Positions 50,357-62,230 of a stretch of 64,000 bases of DNA are shown here, one piece after another. The stretch lies in NCBI RefSeq assembly GCF_016859285.1, contig NC_053406.1, positions 11,420,026 to 11,484,025 of the forward strand, in the 5' to 3' direction. The notes under the pieces were generated by a model, which saw only the letters and a program-made list of their open reading frames with translations, did not search any database and was not told the DNA's origin. A program made the position numbers and the translations under genes. The DNA is from Xiphias gladius. Taxonomy: Eukaryota > Chordata > Actinopteri > Istiophoriformes > Xiphiidae. Each line of letters starts with the position of its first letter. The stretch's first letter is position 1.

Positions 50357-53300
50357 CTATGATATCAACTGTGGATGACAAGTTGATGCTTACAAAATAC
50401 TTACTAGGACCCACTATGTGGAGCAATATCTAAGCGCTTTAAGGGCAATGGATTTTTTCCATTTACTGTTTTGATTGTGAATTAGCTTGAGATCTATTTT
50501 GAAGGTGAATTTATAGTTCGCCTAAATTTCCCAGTTCTTTTTTTTTTTTTTAAATAAGTAATGATTCCCAGACCTGTAAACTGCATAATAAGTTTGCCCA
50601 GTTACGGTAAAATATTGAGGATGGCCTCCGCAGTTAAAAATGGTGAAATGGTTAAAAATGGGCCACTTTGGTAAAATGTTTTGGAGTTAAAAATGATTAA
50701 AAAACAGTAATTTTATTGGCTTACCACAGATAAGTTTCACTCTAAATGCATTCAACAGGTATGCAGTACAAACTGCACATACAAGTTAGTGATTCTTTTA
50801 TGTTAGAAAGACAATAAGAATTCTACAAGATGGACCGGATCGCACAAAGAAGAAACTGATTAGAACTATTAGTTTGCCCACCATCAAAACCTGCACTCAT
50901 TTCAAGTCATGGAAGTAATTGATGAAGACCTGAAATGAGGACACAAACTAAAAATGCTCAAGATAAAAAAACATAAATAAATTCTGTATATTCTCTTTAA
51001 ATGCCAGTGATCTTCCTGACCAGGATCTTAGATGCGGACTCAGAGAAAATATACTGCAGTCAACAAAAAAAACCTTCAATTTATGTCTTTAAATATAATG
51101 GCAATAGATTTTTGTCCGCAGGAATTTGGGGTCAAAGTCGAATGTGTGTCCTAACTATGAAGTTGAGAATTAGAATTTTGTTAAGAAGATACTTTTGACT
51201 GACAGTACTCTCAGTGAATCAGCTGTGGTAGTTGCTGCATACTCATCCCACTTCAGCTCCAGCCAAGCCCCCGACCCACCCAAATTTAGATTTTCTGGCT
51301 CCAGTAACAGAAGTGCCACTGAAGCCACTTTTTCACGTGATACTATGCCCCTCACCGCCACTGAGTGACCAACCAGACCAACAGGTGGCTGCTATGAAGG
51401 GACAGTGTTTTGACACCAGGAAGAAACAAAATATCCTGAAAAGGTAAAGGCCATCAGAATTAGGGATGATACATATCATGTATCAGGCCCTCGGAGGTCG
51501 GTGGATGTTGAAATGTAGTCAGAAATTGAGGTTGAGGTTTAAATTTAAGTTTCTACAGTATAATGTCTCTCAACACCTTGTCATACTAAACGCCTAAAGG
51601 CAAGCAGATGCCTTGTTCTGTTTTAAAGCAGGATTTACCAGTTTGATCAAAGTCACAAGGTCTTCAAAGGGTATTCTTCTTGTCTGTTGACAGATTTATT
51701 AGTCTTTATTTGATTGCATTTCGTTCAGAAAAACACAAGCTTAGAGAGTATTGCTTTATGTTGTTTCTCTTCTGGTTAAATTTTGGCAGTGTGTAAACTT
51801 ACACCTGAGTTAGTCCTCTTCTGTTCAGTTGATTGAACAACAATTCTTCATAATTTTACCAGTGTTTTCCTTTCCTTTCCTATGTTAAAGCATATTGGCA
51901 GATACTGAATGTTGCATGATAGCCACTCTGGGGGGATTGACCCTGGTGACCTCTGTAGACAGTGGCGTCACATGTACACCCTCCACTAACAAAAACCGCA
52001 GCAACCAATAAACAGGAATTCAGGCTTATAGATGTCCTTCAAAAACATATGGGTGACATCACAGATTCTACAGCCATGATCTTTCAAATGGTCTAGTCCT
52101 TCCTTTTCAACAATGTGGCTTATGCCCATGGTTGGTATTGCTCATCTCCATCTCTGAAACATGAACTTATTTCTTACTGTCAACATGGGACTTATTGATA
52201 TACTGTATTTGATGCGCTAAAATACCTTCATGGCATCTATTACTACATTGTTGATGTGATACTACATTTTCTGCCGAACTGTGCCAGACCCATTGCCTGC
52301 TTTATTGTTTCTTAAATGCGGCATTAAATTTATAAACCCCGATGATGGCTGAAGTGCACTGGTGGTAAGTCAATAAAATACAATTATGCAAAATGAAATT
52401 GCAAGTACTGCACTGCTAAATAGAAAAGAAATTTCAGTAAGACTTGCTCCTACCTTGGTGTTTCAAGAGCACCTTTTGAAAATATTGAATTTATAGGGTT
52501 TTCTATGTTTGTTTACCCTGATTTTGTGGAATACTTAGTTATCTTTCTATCTTTTAATGCAGTTGTTATAATATGTAAGTTTAACATGTATTACTTTTAC
52601 TGCAGCAAGTAAATCTGTGCTATTAAAAGTAAACTTAGGTTGCTGGGCATAAATATTTAGTGTACAGTTTTCAAAAGCTTTTAAAGGATCAATCCATGAT
52701 CCAAATGAAAACAAGCGACCGGCCCCACCACCAAAAGTCAGAACAAAGGTTTGGGAACTGCAGTCATTCTCAAATTGATTGGCAGTTAATACAACATCAG
52801 AAAAAAACTAAATCCAGGTAATTGATGTTTTTTGATGTAGTTACCAATTTATTTATTCAGTAAAAAAAATGTCCAATATAAAAAGTCCTTTTAGTTATGA
52901 ATTTGAGTATACACTATTTGTGATTTATATAGTCATAAAGTTAAGGAGTGGGCCTTTAGAAGTGGAAAAATTAGATCTTTGGAGGATCAGAAGTTTGAAA
53001 TGATGGACAACTCAAGAGTAGTGGGTAGAATGCAGTATACCATCCCACCCAAAAGCTGTGGCTAAGGCCAGAAACCTTTAGCATCTGAATGGTAATCTCA
53101 TAATATTTTTTGGTTTTCACACTAATACGGTGCAGTGTGGCAGATTATCGGAAAGGGTGAAAACTTAATTACTTAAAAGGCTGGCACACTATCCGCTCCT
53201 CAGGCTAATGTAGGGCTCTTCAAGGAAGCAGGTCTTGCTGGTAGCAACAAAAAATAGAGGACTGAGCCTGTTAATTGTGTATTCATGAAACTACAGTGTT

Positions 53301-53639
53301 ATGATGTACCAGAAAAGGGAACTGGACAATACAGCAGCTAAGATTAAGTGTCATCATCAAGTGCATTTCAAGAGATGAAAGCACAAACACTGCATAAAAA
53401 GCAAGTTTCTTTCCTCTAGGGCAATGACTGAGTGCATGCATTATGAGATGACACCTGCTACTTTGCCTTTTGAAGTCAACAGTACATAAAATTAGATGGC
53501 TTTGATACTGGTTAAAAGTGGGTCTCAGCCAGCATGAGGAGAAGACCCACACAGCCACAAGACCCTACACATAGCTATGTAAATAAAAGAGTCGCTTCCG
53601 TCCTCAGAGGCTAGTGAGAGGCTCACAGTGCCATGTTGG

Positions 53640-53800
53640 GTTCAGCTTCCTCCCCTCCCCCTCGTCTGCAGTGCTGACGCATCTGCTGCCTTTGCATCAA
53701 TCAGCAGCCTCTATAAAGGTATACCCTGAGTCCCTGCTGTTAGCAGGAGTCTCTTTTTCCGCTAAGCCTTGAATTTAGTTTGCATGATCACCGCAACTGT
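53640..53800 (+). promoter_or_regulatory. TATA-box promoter candidate upstream of zbtb38
   Basis: TATAAA at 53712-53717 is preceded by a C-rich tract (about 53652-53664) and an octamer-like TTTGCAT, and the spacing would put a start near 53742. It is on the zbtb38 strand, 4.1 kb before its coding exon, so it may drive a noncoding first exon. There is no transcript evidence. Confidence 0.35.
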
Positions 53801-55384
53801 GAGAAAAAGCATCGATGAACATCTGTCCCGAGACTGCTGTGATTCACAATAGGACAGTAGTCACTGCCATCTTCTCTCAGGTTCTGCATTACCTAACCAC
53901 AGTGACTGCGTAAGCACAGACGAAGGGCTTTGGCGTAACATAGTGCTGTACAGACAGAGACTGAATGCACAAGATTGAAACAGATGGTGTAGCGTTATGC
54001 ATTCAAGGTGCATGTTGTTTCTACGAGGGCAACAGATTATTTTCTTTCAAATGATTTTGTTTTGGTGCAAAAGACATTCTTCCTTTTGGTCATCATCGAG
54101 ATGCATCAGGATATAGCCGGCATTGTGCTGGGGAGATGTAATACGGCATTCGTTGTGCAGCAGAGGACCTCTCACTCTACGCTGCCACCAGCAATGCAGC
54201 TGAGCGTTTTCCCTGACTGTAGCATCGAGTACAGAGCTGATGAGTGATGTAGCACCCAGCATCTCTCCGCTCTCCCTACAGCCCTCTGCCATGCTTAATA
54301 AAAGTTGCCGTTTCCTGCTCAGTGGGTACAGTGGAAACGCTTCAGTTGCCCAGCTAACACAAAGGCAGACCCGTACTCGGTTTAGCTACATGCTGTATAA
54401 ACTGTGAGTTATTCCTATAGCCGTAGCAGGACAGAAGAGGGGCAGTTAGAGGAGGGCAGGGTAGATCTAGAGCAGGACCTGGGCTGCATGGATAGAGGCA
54501 AAGGACGTTGGAGCTGGAGTCATCTGCGCACAGAGAGGGAGGGAGAGGAAGAAAGACGTCAGAAAAAGCTCTGCTTCTGACAACACCACTACTTTCGCCT
54601 TGCTCTCACGAAACTGTTTTTCATGTATAGTTGGCTATACTGAAGGCTGTACAAAAGGGATACTGCATGACACTATTTCTTGTTCACCCTGCATCATTTT
54701 CTCTTATTTACTAAGGTATGTTTTGCATGGTTTACCTCAATTTATAACCTGTTTTTTGCGGAAGTACGCCTTGCAGAGGTGCGTGAAGTGGCTTTTGCTT
54801 TGACATTTCGCTCTTTGACAAGACTGTCTGTATGCTATACTATCATTTCTTGGTTTGTGGTTTGGTATGTGGTTTTTTGTATTTTACAAGTTTAGATGGA
54901 AAGAATAATTTCACATGAGCTTTGAAGATAAAGTAAGGTTGGGTGTGGCAAAATCATAGGCACTGATGACAAATTTTAAATTTCCGCTCATCATGTGGTG
55001 GCAATAAACCACAACAATTGGTACAGATTGTGAAAAATTAAAATGTTAAAGTAAAATACCAACATAGAAGAAAAGATGAAACTGTTTCTGTAAACAGCAC
55101 AAACTGAGAAATTAGTATAAAAGCCATGGCACATGCTGTTATCAGGTTGGAAAGTCCTTTGGGTAGCATTTCTGCTGCAGACAAAGACACACAGACCAAT
55201 ACTCACACATAAAATATATTCAAGCGGAGACAAAGGCAAACCTTGATTGCTCTGTAGACTGCTGTGTTTTGCCGGTTCTCGGACAGGGCAGGATATCTGT
55301 GGGAGAGAGGGGACCAAATACCCGGACAGCTAATACAGTCACTTGCCATCCTGCCGAATCCCAGTAAGTGCTGCGCCATAGCAT

Positions 55385-55398
55385 GTTGCCATGACAAC
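55385..55398 (+). promoter_or_regulatory. RFX X-box-like site
   Basis: GTTGCCATGACAAC is one base from the palindromic X-box consensus GTTGCCATGGCAAC. It lies 2.4 kb upstream of the zbtb38 coding exon, next to a possible gtaagt donor near 55362. Confidence 0.4.
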
Positions 55399-57836
55399 GG
55401 AGGCCTGTCTGAGAAAGAGGGCAGGAGGCTCGTTGTGTTTTCAGCCGTCTGAGAGGCTTTAAAGAGAGGCGGCCATACTGTATTTATTGCACAACATTTA
55501 ATAAAATAATACTAAAAAAAAAAAAAAAAATACTAAAAATAATAAAATTACATAATTGATAAATTACCTAAACCTCTTTGGAGAAAACAAAAAGTACTAT
55601 AAATTTATTTTTCCTTCAAAATAAAAAATTTCAACAAATTCCCAAATGCTGCGCAATGTCCAAGACAAAAATTAACAAAACACAAAACAAAATTAGACAT
55701 CAAACCGAACTGCCTATTAATTTAATATAAATTGAGAGTAGTACTGTATAATCTGCACAAACTAAATCTCCTATGGATCACGACAAATTAAACTCCATCT
55801 CTCCTGTTTTCCTCTAAGAAATCACGCAGAACAAAGAACAAGTTTACAACACAGAGGAACTAAAAATAGCACCAGTTGCCTGATCAGTAGCATTTAGCCA
55901 AAGCAGCTGCGGAGAAAGAAAATCATGGTCTCATGCTAAATTGCACAGTCATAACAATGGGAAGTACTAACTTCTCTCTGAGCTCAAGTTGGATTTTTAA
56001 ATAGCATTGATGCAGGTGTACTGATTCATCATTTACAAGAGCGGGTTGAGTGTGTCTTAGCAGGTACAGTCAGCACACTGCGTCAGACATGCAAACTGAC
56101 TCAGTATAGACTCAAACCACACTGACTCTGATATGAGTAGGCCAGAGACAGAACATCATGTTGGGTGATTCATCCTCCTTCAAAGTGAGAATGAATGAAC
56201 TTTAACTTCCTCTTAGAGTTGCAGATAGCAGATCATTTTAGTTTACTGTCAAAATCAAACCTCAAATACTGCTTTGTCAATATACAAAAACTTTGTCAAT
56301 CCCTGTCTGACCAGAAATCTGTATTGCCTGTATAATAAGTGCAGTGGTGTATGCCTGTGTATAATAACAGGAAGACTAAGACGTGTGTCCTTAAGATATA
56401 GTATTACAATATTATTATAGTATTACAGCTACATTGAATAGGCAAAAATACGTTAATGTTTCTACTTTTCATAGTAATGATTATTTTACTGCTCTGCTAC
56501 ATTATATTGTATCAATGTCCCTTCCTGGCTGCCAGCTCCCTCATGAGATGTTAATTAACACTTCCCTGTAGTTAGCAGTGACAACAAATGTATGTGACAC
56601 AAGTGAAAAGATGCCTCCACAGCCAACTGATAGACAACTGAAGAAGGGAGCATATGACTCACCAGTGCATAGCCATCTGCATGTCATTGTCATATTAAGA
56701 CGAACAGGACAGTCATGACAACTAAACCAGACCTAGTGCAGAGTTGTGGTAGCACACGGAGTAGACCGTCTCATGACTTTGTTTGGGGACTAGTGCTTAA
56801 ACAACTTCAGTTACTCATGACACGAAAGTTCCATTTGTGAAAAACCAAGTGTATCTTAATAGATAAACGACAGTGGAACAAATAGGAAATCAGTGGGCAG
56901 ACCAAAAGTAGTTGCATTGAGGAAGTAATTAAGAGAGCATGGTACACCAGGTCACTATATCCAAGACTTTTATTTAATCACAACCATCACAGTACAATTC
57001 TAGGTCAGTGGCAACAGTTTTGGCATATATTTAGTCACGTCCTTTGATTAAAAATACATTCTCACAGTATTTCTAAGTAGCTGCATGATACATCCTCACT
57101 TTGCTGTTTCCTAGTGCTAACCGTAGACCGCTAAGCAGCTAAACTGCAGCATCTGAGAATTCAATGGCCTGCTCAAGGACATGTTGACAGTAGTTTAAGG
57201 GACACTGCTGCTCTACCTCATGCATATTTCATAAACCCATTCCTCAAAACAATCACTTTCCCACATCTTAGCACTGAAAAAAGGTTTACAGCATGCTGTA
57301 ACTGAAATATCAAAACAAATGTATTACATCAGTGAAGTCTGCCCCTGTTCTGCCACACTGAAGCAGGCTTTTAAATATGTCTCATTGAGCTTTTATTCAC
57401 AGCCCCCTGAGATTAAGGATCTCTTCTACAAAAGAGAAACAGGAATATGAAAGCAAAAACAGGAGACTTATGAAAGTTTTGGCAAAATCCTGAATTAGTT
57501 CAATAAAAAGCATTCACTATTAAAAAGATTATCATTTAATGGCCCTAAACTTTGCCTTAAAGATTTAAACTTCATGCAGGGCTTTTTTTTTTTTTTTTTT
57601 TTTTTGAAATGGATGTCTTGATGACTTCATATGATGGCTTGAGTCACCAGAACAGCACTGGAGCTCATCTGTCAGGACGTTACTGCCATCTAGTGTTTAA
57701 ACACTAGAAGAGCAAAATTATTTTTCAAATACAAAGTGTACACACCAATCTTCTGGCTCTTTTCAACAACATCAAAGCAGTCAGATCCTTGAGTTTGTAA
57801 TAAGTGGATATAATTATTTCTTCTCTTCTTTTGTAG

Positions 57837-60800
57837 ATGACAGTGGTGTCCCCATGCACTCAGAACCTGATGGATAGTGCTCACCCTCACACTGTACTTA
57901 GCAAGCTCAATGAGCAACGCTCACAAGGCCTCTTCTGTGATGTCACTGTCGTGGTGGAGGATGTTAAGTTTCGGGCCCACAAAAACATCCTGGCAGCCTG
58001 CAGTGGGTACTTCAGGAACGCTCTGACAACTCCCGAGACATGGAGCTCCAGCCAAGTGCTGGAGCTGACGGACCTGAAGTCGGAGGTGTTTGCCAGTATC
58101 CTCAACTTCATCTACTGTTCAAAGGTGACATCACCTAGTGCAGAGGACACAGGGGGACTAGTGGCGGCTGGAAAAAGACTTGGAATTCCTTTTTTAGAGA
58201 GGCTCGCAGAACCAGAGAAACAGGACAAATGTGTTAAATCTACGGACTTCAGCACAGCTCCAATGTCTAAAAAAACAATGAAGGAAGCTCCCAGGCCTGA
58301 AGAGACAGACAGTACCAGAGGGCCACGCATCACCAATGCCTTCTCAATCACTGAAGTGTGTCCTGGGAACAATCCTTTCACCCCTCTGGTTCAAACCAGT
58401 GGGGAGAGGCAGTCACCAGATGTGGAACAGCTCCCATCAAGTTGCCCTACAACATCCTGCCTCAGCAGTAACAGTGAGACCACCCACACCCTCTCAGAGC
58501 ACTCATATGCAGTAAGCAAATCTCCTGAAGGCAAGGATGGCAGTCAATTGGACAACAAGAAGGTCTGTAAGCCAGCAATATCACAGCCAAAGCAACTCAT
58601 TTACAGGAACACAGGCCCACTTAAGAAGCGCCACAGGCTGAGAGGCACTGTGGGTAAAACAATATTTCAAACACCAGCTGAACCACAAACAGACAAACCA
58701 AACACAATAACCCCCACATTAGCTGATGCTGTTACTGCAGAACCCGTTGCACTCATGACACCACCTCCACTTTTTTCAGAGGTAGAAACAGAAAAGAGTG
58801 CAGACCCAGGGCTACCCACAGCCACTGACAATGTTCAGATGGAGTTAGGACCACCAACCCTTTCGCCGCACACAGAGGACAGCATCTCAATCTACGGATG
58901 CGAGCACTGTCCAGAGATATTCACAAATAAAGCTCTTCTCACCGTTCACTCAGAAGTACATAAAAAGCGTTTTGTCAGTCATTTGTTTTGCAAGTTTTGT
59001 CACAGAAAGTTCATACACCTCAAAAGGCTGCGCAACCATGAGCAGGTCTGTCCCAAGGCTGTAAGATACCCACCTAAACTACATGCTACCGACATACCAG
59101 CCAAAGAGGTGGACCTCCATTCAGATGACATACCAAACATGGAGAGCATCGTGACACCGCTTCCTTCTGCTGACCTCTCAACCCCTTACACCCCAGAGCC
59201 CCTTCAAGTAGACCAATCAGAGCCTCCACAAGATGAGAAGGCAGTGAGGCCAGGTGGCAGTCAGAGGAGATACAACTGCAGTGTGTGTAAACGGGTCTAT
59301 GTCACCCTATCCAGTCTGAAGCGGCATGAGAATGTACATTCCTGGCAGAGGGCCTATCCCTGTCATTATTGTAGTAAAGTGTTTGCCTTGGCAGAGTACC
59401 GAACAAAGCATGAAATCTGGCACACAGGTGAACGACGCTATCAGTGCATTTTCTGCCTGGAGACATTCATGACATATTATATCTTAAAGAATCATCAGAA
59501 GTCTTTTCACGGCATTGATCCCAGTACGGCCGCTAAGAAAAAATCGGCCAATGGTGGGCTGAAGGCCAGTGTTTACCCAATCAAGCTCTACAGGCTTCTG
59601 CCTATGAAGTTTAGAAAGAGACAATACAAGTCGTACAGTCAGACATTTTCAGATAGTGTTGAAAGAGGTGACCAAGCGCCATTAGACAGCAATTCTCTTA
59701 TCCCTCCATTTGAAGAAAGTGGTCTGATCAGCCACCCTGATACTGTGTCATTCCCTCTGACATTCATGGCAACAACAAAGACGGTGGCCCCTGTCATTCC
59801 TCGCATCAGCTTTGACAAGCCATGTGACCAAGATATTGACCAAAGTCTGAACAGTGAGTCAGAAATTCAGGGAGGCACAAAAGAGGCTGAGAATAGAGAT
59901 TCACCCTTCATTAATTACAACAGCACCTTCTCTTTGCAACCGGTTACAGCGGGTTACAAAGATGATCCTCCAGTGTTATTGAACTCAGAGTACATCAATC
60001 ATAATGTGCCATTCTTCAACTCCTTGAAAACTGTTAAAAAGTTAGGTGAGCTATCAGCTTCTGCAAAAAGAGTTGAGGATATGACCAAGGAGCTACTTCA
60101 ATCAAGCACAGAGAATCTAGTGCGTGATAAAACAGTGGGGTCGAAGACAGAAACATATATTGCCAAACCTGCATGCCCAGGTCCATCTGTGGATGGGGAT
60201 GCCATGCCACTCTGTCAGATAACAGTGAAAATAGGTAATGAAGCCATCATTCGCCGCCGAATCAAAGGATCTAAGCTCTTCCCCAGAAAGAAAAGGAGAC
60301 TCAGAGAACTGAATGAGGACGAGAGCCCAAGTCGGTGCCCTCCAATAAGGGAAAGCTCAGAGAGCCCCAGGCTCCGCCTCAGACCGGAAGTCACTGCTAC
60401 CACAGAGCCAGAGACATACGATGATCCCCACGACTGTGACACAGCTGATAAGCTTTGGCGTCCCTACTATTCTTACAAAGCTAAAAAGAAAAGGAAGAAG
60501 CTGAGATTCAAGCACAGAAAAGCTTTATTTAACCGTTACCCTGAAGCATCTGCAGATAGAACTGCTGCCACTGAAGCCCATTTTGATAGAAGTAGTTGGC
60601 TGACGGAGGAGAACATCTCAGGTGGTGGTGCAGAGGTGAAACGTAGTCTTAGCAGGAACTGCAGTCCGAGGGCGACCTACAACTGTGACATCTGTGACAG
60701 CTCTTTTATCACAGAGACCGGTCTGAGAGCTCATGTTATTGGTTCCCACCCATGTTTCTGCCGGACCTGTGGTAAACAAGGGCCCCCTGGCGAGGCACCT

Positions 60801-61502
60801 GCTGGTGGGGATTACATCTGCAACAGCTGTATGGAAAATGGTTCCTGCTTTGACAATACACCCCGGAGCCCCAACCCAGAGAAGAAGTACCGCTGCTCCT
60901 TCTGTCCCCAGCGTTTCCTCTACCTTGCCACCAAGAGAAGCCATGAGAAAAAACACCAAGAGACAAATGAGGAGGGATATCATTATGACAACTTCACACC
61001 ATGTTCTAAATACCCAAAAGAACACAATAAACAAGACACCATCAAAACAGAAGATGGTGACAATCAAGGGGGCACTGACATAAAAAGTGAAAGGGGGGAA
61101 GGAGGACATTATTTCATTGATAAAATTAAACCTAAAATCGAGGATACAACTGACTTTATGTCATTGACTGCATACCAGGACATGTCATATTCCAACATTA
61201 AAACTCCATTATCACCCTGCATTGACCCACTGTTTTCTCTGACGTCCTCAAAGGTGAAACATAAAATGGCGAAAAAAAGGATCAATGCGCTGGATTCTAT
61301 GCATCTCATCACAAAAAGGCAACCCCATGACAGAGACAGTGACAGCAACAAGGATTTTTTAATGGGGCCAAGAAAAAACAGTCACAAGGATCATGAGAAG
61401 TCCTGTAAACTATTTAGGAAAAATGACTCTGAGATTAAAGGTACCCACATTTCTTTACACAAGCCGGAGAAATGGGTCTGCAAAGAAGAGCCATTTTTTT
61501 AA
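57837..61502 (+). CDS. zbtb38: ZBTB38 (BTB and C2H2 zinc-finger transcription factor), single large coding exon
   Basis: ZBTB38 is a Kaiso-family nuclear factor that binds methylated CpG and represses transcription. The reading frame is 1221 codons, starting at an ATG that directly follows a ttttgtag splice acceptor, as expected for a gene whose 5'UTR exons lie upstream. The BTB domain covers about residues 17-120 (LNEQRSQGLFCDVTVVVEDVKF). C2H2 fingers are at 353-375, 385-405 (a C2HC type), 479-501, 508-529 and 536-558; the last three include LAEYRTKHEIWHTGERRYQC, nearly identical to human. A conserved block PLCQITVKIGNEAI lies near 791-804. The C-terminus has fingers only at 949-971 and 1018-1040, with CxxC pairs at 975-978 and 995-998 between them. 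Human ZBTB38 has five fingers there. Two IKxE SUMO-type motifs lie near residues 1069-1085. Kaiso and ZBTB4 were considered but lack these blocks. Confidence 0.94.
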   Translation: MTVVSPCTQNLMDSAHPHTVLSKLNEQRSQGLFCDVTVVVEDVKFRAHKNILAACSGYFRNALTTPETWSSSQVLELTDLKSEVFASILNFIYCSKVTSPSAEDTGGLVAAGKRLGIPFLERLAEPEKQDKCVKSTDFSTAPMSKKTMKEAPRPEETDSTRGPRITNAFSITEVCPGNNPFTPLVQTSGERQSPDVEQLPSSCPTTSCLSSNSETTHTLSEHSYAVSKSPEGKDGSQLDNKKVCKPAISQPKQLIYRNTGPLKKRHRLRGTVGKTIFQTPAEPQTDKPNTITPTLADAVTAEPVALMTPPPLFSEVETEKSADPGLPTATDNVQMELGPPTLSPHTEDSISIYGCEHCPEIFTNKALLTVHSEVHKKRFVSHLFCKFCHRKFIHLKRLRNHEQVCPKAVRYPPKLHATDIPAKEVDLHSDDIPNMESIVTPLPSADLSTPYTPEPLQVDQSEPPQDEKAVRPGGSQRRYNCSVCKRVYVTLSSLKRHENVHSWQRAYPCHYCSKVFALAEYRTKHEIWHTGERRYQCIFCLETFMTYYILKNHQKSFHGIDPSTAAKKKSANGGLKASVYPIKLYRLLPMKFRKRQYKSYSQTFSDSVERGDQAPLDSNSLIPPFEESGLISHPDTVSFPLTFMATTKTVAPVIPRISFDKPCDQDIDQSLNSESEIQGGTKEAENRDSPFINYNSTFSLQPVTAGYKDDPPVLLNSEYINHNVPFFNSLKTVKKLGELSASAKRVEDMTKELLQSSTENLVRDKTVGSKTETYIAKPACPGPSVDGDAMPLCQITVKIGNEAIIRRRIKGSKLFPRKKRRLRELNEDESPSRCPPIRESSESPRLRLRPEVTATTEPETYDDPHDCDTADKLWRPYYSYKAKKKRKKLRFKHRKALFNRYPEASADRTAATEAHFDRSSWLTEENISGGGAEVKRSLSRNCSPRATYNCDICDSSFITETGLRAHVIGSHPCFCRTCGKQGPPGEAPAGGDYICNSCMENGSCFDNTPRSPNPEKKYRCSFCPQRFLYLATKRSHEKKHQETNEEGYHYDNFTPCSKYPKEHNKQDTIKTEDGDNQGGTDIKSERGEGGHYFIDKIKPKIEDTTDFMSLTAYQDMSYSNIKTPLSPCIDPLFSLTSSKVKHKMAKKRINALDSMHLITKRQPHDRDSDSNKDFLMGPRKNSHKDHEKSCKLFRKNDSEIKGTHISLHKPEKWVCKEEPFF

Positions 61503-62230
61503 AGATTGTTGAGCACCGCGACCAACTATAGGCAAAAGAGAAAGTGAATGAAATTTTACTTTGAGCCACTGCTTTGGTTAGGAAATGTAAAATTTGTAAT
61601 GTTGTATTTGTAGCCGAGCTCAAAAAAATTTCAAATGGACTTCACCAAACATGAGGATCTAAACTCAGTATGGGCTGTAAATGCTTCCCTCCTAAACTCA
61701 ACAACTGAGTGACTTTTCACCTTTGTAGAAGATATTTTTTGGATAATATAGGATCTTCTGACACAGAGTGTACTTTGTTCATTGTCTATGCATATAAGGC
61801 AGACTCACTGGCACGCCTGTAACCTCAAGAAAGAAATGAATGTTGGTAACATTTCTTCAGACAGTTTGCAATTTCAGAATGGGGCGGAATAAGTGGACAA
61901 TTGAAAAGCTGCCTATTGTGGTGACGTCTTCACTTTTTAAAATACGTAAGTCTGGGAAAAACAATGTCAATTTGATGACTGTCACATTTCTGAATCTCCT
62001 GTTCAGTAAACTGGGCATGGTGAGTTGCACTTTATAGTTTGACTATGCTAATCTGTTGGTTAAATACTTTGATAATTCAATTTCAATTCTAAGCACCATT
62101 GATATACTTCTAATTTCTAATTAACACATGGCATCATTGAATTGCTACTTTTGTGTGTTTAATATGTATAAAATATTTAAAACTATTTAAATAAATGTTG
62201 ATATTCTAAACATTTACATCCTTTCCTCTT
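61503..62230 (+). other. zbtb38: zbtb38 3'UTR with poly(A) signals
   Basis: The sequence after the zbtb38 stop is AT-rich and noncoding. AATAAA occurs at 62190-62195, and again further on at 62722-62727, so a 3'UTR of about 0.7 or 1.2 kb is plausible. The end point is inferred. Confidence 0.45.

Larger units (their letters stand above)
48402..57836. other. intergenic / zbtb38 5' region, no firm gene
   Basis: About 9.4 kb between the fbxo36 stop and the zbtb38 coding exon. It contains the fbxo36 poly(A) signal (48763-48768), two CTCF-like motifs (48932-48945, 49028-49041), a possible unrecognised two-exon frame (49895-50356), a TATA-containing promoter candidate (53712), an X-box-like site (55385-55398) and a T23 run (57583-57605). 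The region 50500-53500 is plain AT-rich sequence in which I see nothing. Noncoding 5' exons of zbtb38 probably lie somewhere in 53.6-55.4 kb but cannot be fixed without transcripts. Confidence 0.5.

Noticed and set aside
57837..61502. Identification as Kaiso (ZBTB33) or ZBTB4
   Set aside because: Both lack the PLCQITVKIGNEAI block and the five-finger N-terminal cluster. The order of the blocks matches ZBTB38 throughout.
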